From JBGTSJ01 sp041940305 (lineage in GTDB: Bacteria; Planctomycetota; Planctomycetia; Planctomycetales; Planctomycetaceae), in contig JBGTSJ010000013.1 in the NCBI GenBank assembly GCA_041940305.1, positions 124,001 through 188,000 on the forward strand: DNA of 64,000 bases. Direction: 5' to 3'. The position numbers and the translations under genes were made by a program. Positions 58,638 to 64,000 of this stretch are shown here, piece by piece. Within the stretch, counting starts at the first letter, position 1; every line of letters begins with the position of its first letter. The notes under the pieces are model-generated. The model searched no databases, was not told the origin of the DNA, and worked only from the letters and a program-made list of their open reading frames with translations.

Positions 58638-60428
58638 ATGGCCGAGAAGTATCGACCCTGGGCGATTTCCAACATTGTGAAACACCCTTTGCGCACGTAT
58701 CGGTTTTGCGGCTTGCTGCTCCTCGCCCTCTCAGCGTGCCAGCAGAATGGCCCGTCAATCGAAGACGCAGCCTCTGGTCGCGACGGGATTCAAACAGACT
58801 CTGCCACAGCCGTTGTGCATTCAGTCGAAGTCGTTGCGCGGGCGGAAGGAGTGCCTCCGGCCGATATGCTGACGCGCGTGACGATACCGCTGGAGGATGC
58901 ATGCAGGTCGATCAAAGACATCGCCCGCATCCGCTCCGTCACGCGAGCCAACGAATGCATCGTCCGTCTGGACGCGGACTCATCCGCCGCAGTCGGAACA
59001 CTTCGCAATGCAGTGGAGCAGGCGGTACGAGAGCACCGCGACGCGCAGGACGCACCGGGCTATCCGACCGAGTTCAGAGTACTTCCCGAACGGGACGCCA
59101 CCTTCATCATCGTTTACCTGGAGTCGTCCGAGTTCAGTGCGGCAGAGACGGCGAAGCTGTTGAGTCACTTTGTGCAGTCCCGCCTGACAGAACTGCCGTC
59201 TATTGCCGGCGTCGAGAGTGCAGGAATCGGAATTGAGCGGATCGCCATCGTGTGTGATCCCGATCAGTGCGAGCGATTCGGAGTGTCAGTGGCCGGGCTG
59301 CACGCCCGATTGACGGAAGAGGACGCCGCATCAATCAGGACCATTGCTGGCCTGGAGCAGTTGAGCATCGGCGGGACTCCCGGGCGTGACGTTCAACTGC
59401 GAGATCTGGCGTCGGTTCGTCAGGCGGTGGCGCCGAACCGGACAACATTCACCAGTCAAGCGGGTACGGAGGCGCATCCTTCCGCGTTTCTTGCTGTCTA
59501 TCCCAGGCCTGGACAAGTGCCGAGTGTCGTCAGATCCCTTCAGGACCTTGCCTTGGAACTTGGCGACGCGGTACCGCAGCGCGTTCAGATCAAGCCTTTG
59601 TCGTTTGCGTCGACGGACATTGAGGCGACGTTGCAGATGCCGGCGGGTACACCGCGCGAGACGCTGTCCCGGATGCTTGAAGTCGTAGTCAATGCAACGA
59701 GCCCGCTGGCTGGTGACCACGCATCGTGCGTCTACACTGCGGATGACGCCGGTGAAATCCGCGTTCTACTCTCAGTGCCGGAAAGCGATCGTGGTCAGCA
59801 GGCCCAGCAACTGCGGGAAATCCTGGCACAGATTCCGGGCGTTGGCGTCCGTGTCGATGCTCCTCAACGCATTCGGCATCGATGGCCTGCAGATCGACGA
59901 GACATCTCGATCGTCGTGCTCGCTCAAGATGCCGAGGCGATGATCACATCGGCCGCACAGCTGGTGGATCAACTGCAGAATCTTGCGGAAGTGGTCGACA
60001 TCAGCCAGGACGCGGAGTTTGTGAATGAGCTGCGGATTGATGCCGACCGCTGTCGAGAACTGGGCGTTGCCGAATCGGAAGCTCAGCTCGTGCTGACTGC
60101 GCTGGACCGCGGCATCCCTGTTGCAGGGCTGAGCATTGAGGAACTGCCGGTCGTTCTCCGGCTCAGCGACGATGCCGTGGAATCTCGCAGTGCTGTGCTG
60201 CGGCACAGCGAGACGGTGCGGATTCCGGACGCACAGGGAGGGCGCGTTTTCCTACAAGAAGTGCTGACGGAAGATCGCATGCTGACGGCCGTCTATCGGG
60301 ATGGCGAACGCACGGGTGTGCTGGTGACGTGCCAGGTCGTCGGTGGCGACCCGACCGCAGTCCGACTGAAGATTCAGGCCATCGCTGAGTCATTGTCGAC
60401 CAATGACGTCGTCATCGAAGTTGAGTGA
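58638..60428 (+). CDS. Lipoprotein resembling RND pump periplasmic domains, no membrane helices
   Basis: 596 residues from ATG 58638 (ATG 58548 also open). Lipobox in GLLLLALSACQQNG. The mature part parallels the AcrB/CusA porter domain: ADMLTRVTIPLEDACRSIKD, IARIRSVTRANECIVRLDAD, LPSIAGVESAGIGIERIAIV, a docking-like RDVQLRDLASVRQAVAPN, then a second similar half (LQNLAEVVDISQDAEFVNEL). The twelve transport helices of an RND permease are entirely missing. It may be an adaptor, a decoy, or a derived sensor anchored in the membrane by lipid. Confidence 0.65.
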   Translation: MAEKYRPWAISNIVKHPLRTYRFCGLLLLALSACQQNGPSIEDAASGRDGIQTDSATAVVHSVEVVARAEGVPPADMLTRVTIPLEDACRSIKDIARIRSVTRANECIVRLDADSSAAVGTLRNAVEQAVREHRDAQDAPGYPTEFRVLPERDATFIIVYLESSEFSAAETAKLLSHFVQSRLTELPSIAGVESAGIGIERIAIVCDPDQCERFGVSVAGLHARLTEEDAASIRTIAGLEQLSIGGTPGRDVQLRDLASVRQAVAPNRTTFTSQAGTEAHPSAFLAVYPRPGQVPSVVRSLQDLALELGDAVPQRVQIKPLSFASTDIEATLQMPAGTPRETLSRMLEVVVNATSPLAGDHASCVYTADDAGEIRVLLSVPESDRGQQAQQLREILAQIPGVGVRVDAPQRIRHRWPADRRDISIVVLAQDAEAMITSAAQLVDQLQNLAEVVDISQDAEFVNELRIDADRCRELGVAESEAQLVLTALDRGIPVAGLSIEELPVVLRLSDDAVESRSAVLRHSETVRIPDAQGGRVFLQEVLTEDRMLTAVYRDGERTGVLVTCQVVGGDPTAVRLKIQAIAESLSTNDVVIEVE

Positions 60429-60656
60429 GAAGCCACGGCCGCGACCTTCGCGGGGCGTCCGGTAACTGGCCGACGGAACGGGATCGAGGAGGCAGCTGAG
60501 TCGATCCTGGGGTGCGATTCGGAGAATCTGGCAGAAATTTCTGCCCCCGCACGCCGCGTTCGGCCGCCTCGGGGATAGACGAGTGATCGACGCGGCTGCG
60601 AAGTTCGAGGAGTATCGACTTCGATCGCGTGCCCACAACAATCCCTGAGGTGTCTG

Positions 60657-61127
60657 ATGAAAGCGTCTGTGCTGACCGCGGTTGCAATTCTCATTGCGGG
60701 TGCCTGCGAGGTGGCGGCTGCGGCCGATCCGCAGATCGCGTGGAGCCGGAATCTGTACGAGTCGTTCGTGGAGTCGACCCGCTCCGGCAAGCCGCTCGTC
60801 GTGTACTTCACGGCGACGGACTGTGGCTTCTGCAAGCAGTTGGAGCGGGGTGTGTTCAATGAGCCGGAAATGGCGGTGCTGGCCGGCCAGGCGGAGTTCG
60901 TCTGGGCCGACACGCAGGATGAGGACGACAAGGGCAATTATGCCCAGTTGAGACGCGACTTGAAGATTGACAAGCTGCCTTCGGTCGTCGTGATCGAGAC
61001 TTCGTCCGAGCATATCCAGGAGATGGGGCGGATCGTCGGATACTTTCCGCTGGAAGAATTCATCAGTAATCTCCAACAGATTCTGGATCCCCGACCCGCG
61101 GACGTTCCCGTGCAACCGACCCTGTAG
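60657..61127 (+). CDS. Thioredoxin-like exported protein
   Basis: 156 residues with a signal peptide (LTAVAILIAGACEVAAAA) and a CxxC in VYFTATDCGFCKQLERGVFN, followed by the usual cis-Pro region (LKIDKLPSVVVIETSSEH). It is likely a periplasmic thiol reductase or isomerase. Single gene between the lipoprotein and kinase genes. Confidence 0.78.
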   Translation: MKASVLTAVAILIAGACEVAAAADPQIAWSRNLYESFVESTRSGKPLVVYFTATDCGFCKQLERGVFNEPEMAVLAGQAEFVWADTQDEDDKGNYAQLRRDLKIDKLPSVVVIETSSEHIQEMGRIVGYFPLEEFISNLQQILDPRPADVPVQPTL

Positions 61128-61313
61128 TGGCTGGTCGCCACTCAGACGTGAATGGTTGTCCGGTGCGAGTGGTCTTCGCGAAGGCGGCAATCGACTTATG
61201 TCGGTTGCCGCCTTGCTTCGTGCGACAGACACCGACATGGGACAGGGGAGCCACATCCCTCAGCGGCCGCCCATCTGAGCGATTCTGCTATTTCTCTACC
61301 GATAGAGTCTGCC

Positions 61314-63590
61314 ATGAGTACTGACGATCAACTGGCGGATTTGTATCTGCGCTGGAAGGCCAGTGCGCAGGCCGGAGCGCCCCTCTCTGCCGATGAAGTC
61401 TGCTTGGAGTGTCCGGAGCTATTGCAGGATTTCCGCAACGGATTGCCCGCCTGGCAGGCTGTCGATGCCCTGTTCGACGCGGACGAATCGAAAAGCGGAG
61501 ACGCGACGGCCAGTTTCGACGTTTCAGGGTATCGCTCCCTGACGTTCCATCGCCAGGGGGGGTTGGGAGTGGTGTTGCTCGGCGAAGAAGTGGAGCTGCG
61601 CCGCCCAGTCGCCATCAAGCGTCTGAAGCCGCGTTCCCCGGCGGATGGTTCCGCGGATGTTCGATTGATTGCCGAGGCAGAGATCACCGCGCGACTGGAC
61701 CACCCCGGAGTAGTCCCGATTTACCGGGCCGGCCGCGACAGGCAAGGCCAGCCCTACTACGCCATGAGGTTCGTCCAGGGCGAGACATTCGCGGAAGCAA
61801 TCAGCAGATACCACGAGCAGACTGCTGCCCCGGACTCTGCGGCAGGCAATCTCGAGTTCCGCCGGCTGGTGCGATGTCTGATCGCCGTCTGCCAGACGGT
61901 CGCCTATGCTCACTCCCGAGGCGTCATCCATCGGGATCTCAAGCCCGACAACATCATTCTGGGAGCGTTCGGCGAGGTCGTTGTTCTGGATTGGGGCCTC
62001 GCCAAGCGTGTCTACGACCAGCATGATCAGCGCGGCGATGATACGAGCTCGGCATCGGCTCCGACATCGCATATGGCCGCGAATCATTCCGTTGCCGGCA
62101 TCGCCAAGGGAGCTCCGGCCTTCATGAGCCCCGAGCAGGCGCGGGGCGACTGGGAGAGCGTTGGGCCGGAAAGCGATATCTACGGCCTGGGCGCCACGTT
62201 GTATGTCCTGCTCAGCGGTGAGCTGCCTTATTCCGGCGGCACTGCAGTGGAGGTCATCGGCAAAGTTCTCAGTGCCCCACCCGACTCACCATCGTTGCGG
62301 AATCCGGCCGCCCCCCGGTCGCTCGCCGCCGTCTGTCACAAAGCGATGGCTCGCCAACCGGCCGATCGCTACCGGACCGCTCAGGATCTGGCGAGCGATC
62401 TCGAGCGCTGGCTCGCCGACGAAGGAGTCAGCGTGATGCGTGACTCACTGCTGACTCAAGCACAGCGCTGGATGCGCCGCAATCGGTCGATCGTCGCCGG
62501 TGGATTCGCGGCCGTCAGCGTGCTGGTCGTGGCTTCGGTGGCGATGGCGATCCAGGAACGACGCAGTGCCGATCGCGAACGGGCCGCGAAGGAGCGTCTG
62601 TCGGTGGCGTATACGCGGCTGCGACAAGCGAGCGTGGTATTCCTCGGCCATGCTGTGAGCGAGCCATCGTCGCCACAGATGCACCAGGCACTGGCAGACA
62701 TTCGACAGCACTTTGTCGAACTCAACGATGGAGAGATCAGCGACCTGTTCGAACTGGGCGCAATCGACAATGTTGAGGGAGCGCTGTATTTGCGGAGCGG
62801 CAAACCTGACCTCGCGACGCGATACTTTGAGAGTGCCGAGGCGTTGCTGTCACGAGCGAGCGATCAGGCGCCGGATGACCCGGACGTCGCGGAGGCCCTG
62901 GCCACGACGTGGCTGAACCTCGGGTCCGCACTCGATGCACAGAATGAGCCGGTCGCGGCGTTACAGCTCTTCGAGCAAGCGTTGGTACTGACTGACAAGT
63001 TGCAGAAGGCGACCGAGGACGCTGACCGCTATCAGTCGCTCCGACGGAAGCTCGAGCAGGCGGCTGGACGAGCGTGCTGGCGATGGGCCAACTTTCGTTG
63101 GGTCGCTGGCGATGCTGCTGAGGCCGCACTGCACTTCGATCGAGCCCAATCATTCTTGGGCCCGCTGGCGGCATTGGAGCCGGAACTTCCCGGCATTCGT
63201 GAAGACTACAGATTGAATCTGCTCAGCTGGGGACAGTTCCTCCAGAACCAGGGAATTCAGGCATTTCAAGATGAACGGTTCGCTGATGCCGTAGACGAGT
63301 TTGAGAACGGGGTCCGTGTCTGGGAGGAACTGGCCGGCTTTGATCCGGACGATGCGGTGGTCGCTCGCCATTATCGAAATGCGTGCGCCGGGTTGGCCTC
63401 TGCCTGTCAGAGAAGGGCGGACCAGTTAAAGGCGGAACGTGACGACGAAGCCATCGAGCTGGAGAGGGTTCTCCGGCTCGGAATCTCTGCAATTGATCGA
63501 TTGCCGCCGTTCCTGCGGGAGACACAGGAATTGTTGCCCCTCAGGTCGGAGCTTCAACGGCAGTTGGAACTCTTCATGAACTCACAATGA
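61314..63590 (+). CDS. Receptor-type Ser/Thr kinase with TPR region
   Basis: 758 residues from ATG 61314. Kinase: VAIKRLKPRS (Lys), HRDLKPDNIILG (catalytic loop), VLDWGLAKRVYD (DFG equivalent is DWG), MSPEQARG. The glycine loop is degenerate (FHRQGGLGVVLLG). One membrane helix (VAGGFAAVSVLVVASVAMAI, about residue 395), then TPR-like repeats to the end. Typical planctomycete sensor kinase. The final TGA at 63588-63590 is one base before the ATG of the next gene. Confidence 0.85.
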   Translation: MSTDDQLADLYLRWKASAQAGAPLSADEVCLECPELLQDFRNGLPAWQAVDALFDADESKSGDATASFDVSGYRSLTFHRQGGLGVVLLGEEVELRRPVAIKRLKPRSPADGSADVRLIAEAEITARLDHPGVVPIYRAGRDRQGQPYYAMRFVQGETFAEAISRYHEQTAAPDSAAGNLEFRRLVRCLIAVCQTVAYAHSRGVIHRDLKPDNIILGAFGEVVVLDWGLAKRVYDQHDQRGDDTSSASAPTSHMAANHSVAGIAKGAPAFMSPEQARGDWESVGPESDIYGLGATLYVLLSGELPYSGGTAVEVIGKVLSAPPDSPSLRNPAAPRSLAAVCHKAMARQPADRYRTAQDLASDLERWLADEGVSVMRDSLLTQAQRWMRRNRSIVAGGFAAVSVLVVASVAMAIQERRSADRERAAKERLSVAYTRLRQASVVFLGHAVSEPSSPQMHQALADIRQHFVELNDGEISDLFELGAIDNVEGALYLRSGKPDLATRYFESAEALLSRASDQAPDDPDVAEALATTWLNLGSALDAQNEPVAALQLFEQALVLTDKLQKATEDADRYQSLRRKLEQAAGRACWRWANFRWVAGDAAEAALHFDRAQSFLGPLAALEPELPGIREDYRLNLLSWGQFLQNQGIQAFQDERFADAVDEFENGVRVWEELAGFDPDDAVVARHYRNACAGLASACQRRADQLKAERDDEAIELERVLRLGISAIDRLPPFLRETQELLPLRSELQRQLELFMNSQ

Positions 63591-63591
63591 C

Positions 63592-64000
63592 ATGGTGCCA
63601 CAATCTGATTCCGCTCCACCGGGACATTCGATCTCGGACCTGCTGCGGGACATCGTCCCGCAGAATCGCTCCGAGCAGTTCGCCCTTGATCTCTATGCGC
63701 GCGAGTTCGAGCGGCTGCGGCTGCGCGTTGTCCGCATCCTTCGTATGGGGCAGAATTGTGTTGTTTTCGAGTTATGCGACGGCAACATCCTCAAGTTGAC
63801 GAACACCCGCCGCCTCGCCCCCGGTATGGGGGAACGTCCGTTCGAGATACCGATCCTGACCAGGCGGAAATGGCCCCGCCCCTATGGCCAGGACATCATC
63901 TACTTCATTCAGCCGCGTGCGGAGACGCCCATCTCGGATGAGCAGTTTGCAGCATTCACAGCCGAACTCGCCCGATGGAACTACCGGTTCAGCGATCCTC
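63592..64000 (+). CDS. Hypothetical kinase-like protein, 5' part
   Basis: ATG 63592, open to the window end (136 codons). RLRVVRILRMGQNCVVFELC followed by GNILKLTN resembles the first beta-sheet of a kinase-like fold, with Lys in ILKLT. Adjacent to the receptor kinase with a gap of 1 base, so it is likely co-transcribed. Partial, so no family call. Confidence 0.5.
   Translation, partial: MVPQSDSAPPGHSISDLLRDIVPQNRSEQFALDLYAREFERLRLRVVRILRMGQNCVVFELCDGNILKLTNTRRLAPGMGERPFEIPILTRRKWPRPYGQDIIYFIQPRAETPISDEQFAAFTAELARWNYRFSDP

Noticed and set aside
1..64000. CRISPR arrays
   Set aside because: No regularly spaced identical repeats were found; the only regular series is the tRNA array, whose units differ and fold as tRNAs.

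Overview
The window looks like a chromosomal segment of a planctomycete (Planctomycetota, probably Planctomycetaceae-like). The signs are a DUF1501 / DUF1549-DUF1553 pair, Ser/Thr kinases with the typical planctomycete N-terminal segment and TPR tails, a caspase-like protein, a cytochrome bc-aa3 operon with fused cytochrome c domains, high GC, and many small decayed gene fragments. Species cannot be named from the sequence alone.

Layout. 1-773: the 3' end of a GHMP-family sugar kinase and an rfbC gene cut off after the HGF motif. 830-6733: an accessory island, mostly on the minus strand, with a group-II-intron-like reverse transcriptase translationally coupled to a helicase-like protein whose ATPase motifs are degenerate, a third gene ending in a 13-bp palindrome, and several unknown genes. 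7369-15970: a plus-strand operon of about fifteen tightly packed genes encoding a ubiquitin-like modification system (beta-grasp protein, E1/ThiF, JAB protease, cysteine-knuckle RING-like protein) together with a Ycf46-like AAA+ ATPase, Ycf35-like DUF1257, DUF2997 and DUF3150 proteins, ending in a strong terminator. 16201-17400: a diadenylate cyclase with a C-terminal CdaR-like part. 18579-26410: Rieske, cytochrome b-c, CoxB-c, CoxA/C fusion, CtaG, a small cytochrome c and a YHS-like protein. 26833-32106 (minus): DUF1501, DUF1549/1553 and EcsC genes.

32595-37421 is an array of 42 tRNA or tRNA-like genes, all on the plus strand, with anticodons for all 20 amino acids, interrupted once by an HNH nuclease gene. 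Many members are atypical: C or A at position 33, shrunken D-arms, class-I-like Leu tRNAs, inserted hairpins. None encodes CCA. 37495-39245 holds gene debris and a PQQ-type beta-propeller protein. 39844-47485 has a CBS protein and a complete Na+-translocating NADH:quinone reductase operon (nqrABCDEF plus an ApbE-NqrM fusion), followed by a truncated nhaR.

48195-54622 holds a radical SAM protein and a second AAA+/DUF1257/DUF2997 module, next to a signal-peptidase-like membrane protein, a TPR protein and PilT. The rest contains a decayed transposase, a broken kinase gene, a caspase-like protein, an ECF-like HTH protein beside a lipoprotein that resembles the periplasmic part of an RND pump without its membrane helices, a thioredoxin-like protein, and a kinase-TPR receptor.

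The most unusual parts are the reverse transcriptase/helicase-like cassette, the ubiquitin-like operon with its duplicated AAA/DUF1257/DUF2997 core, and the aberrant full-complement tRNA array.
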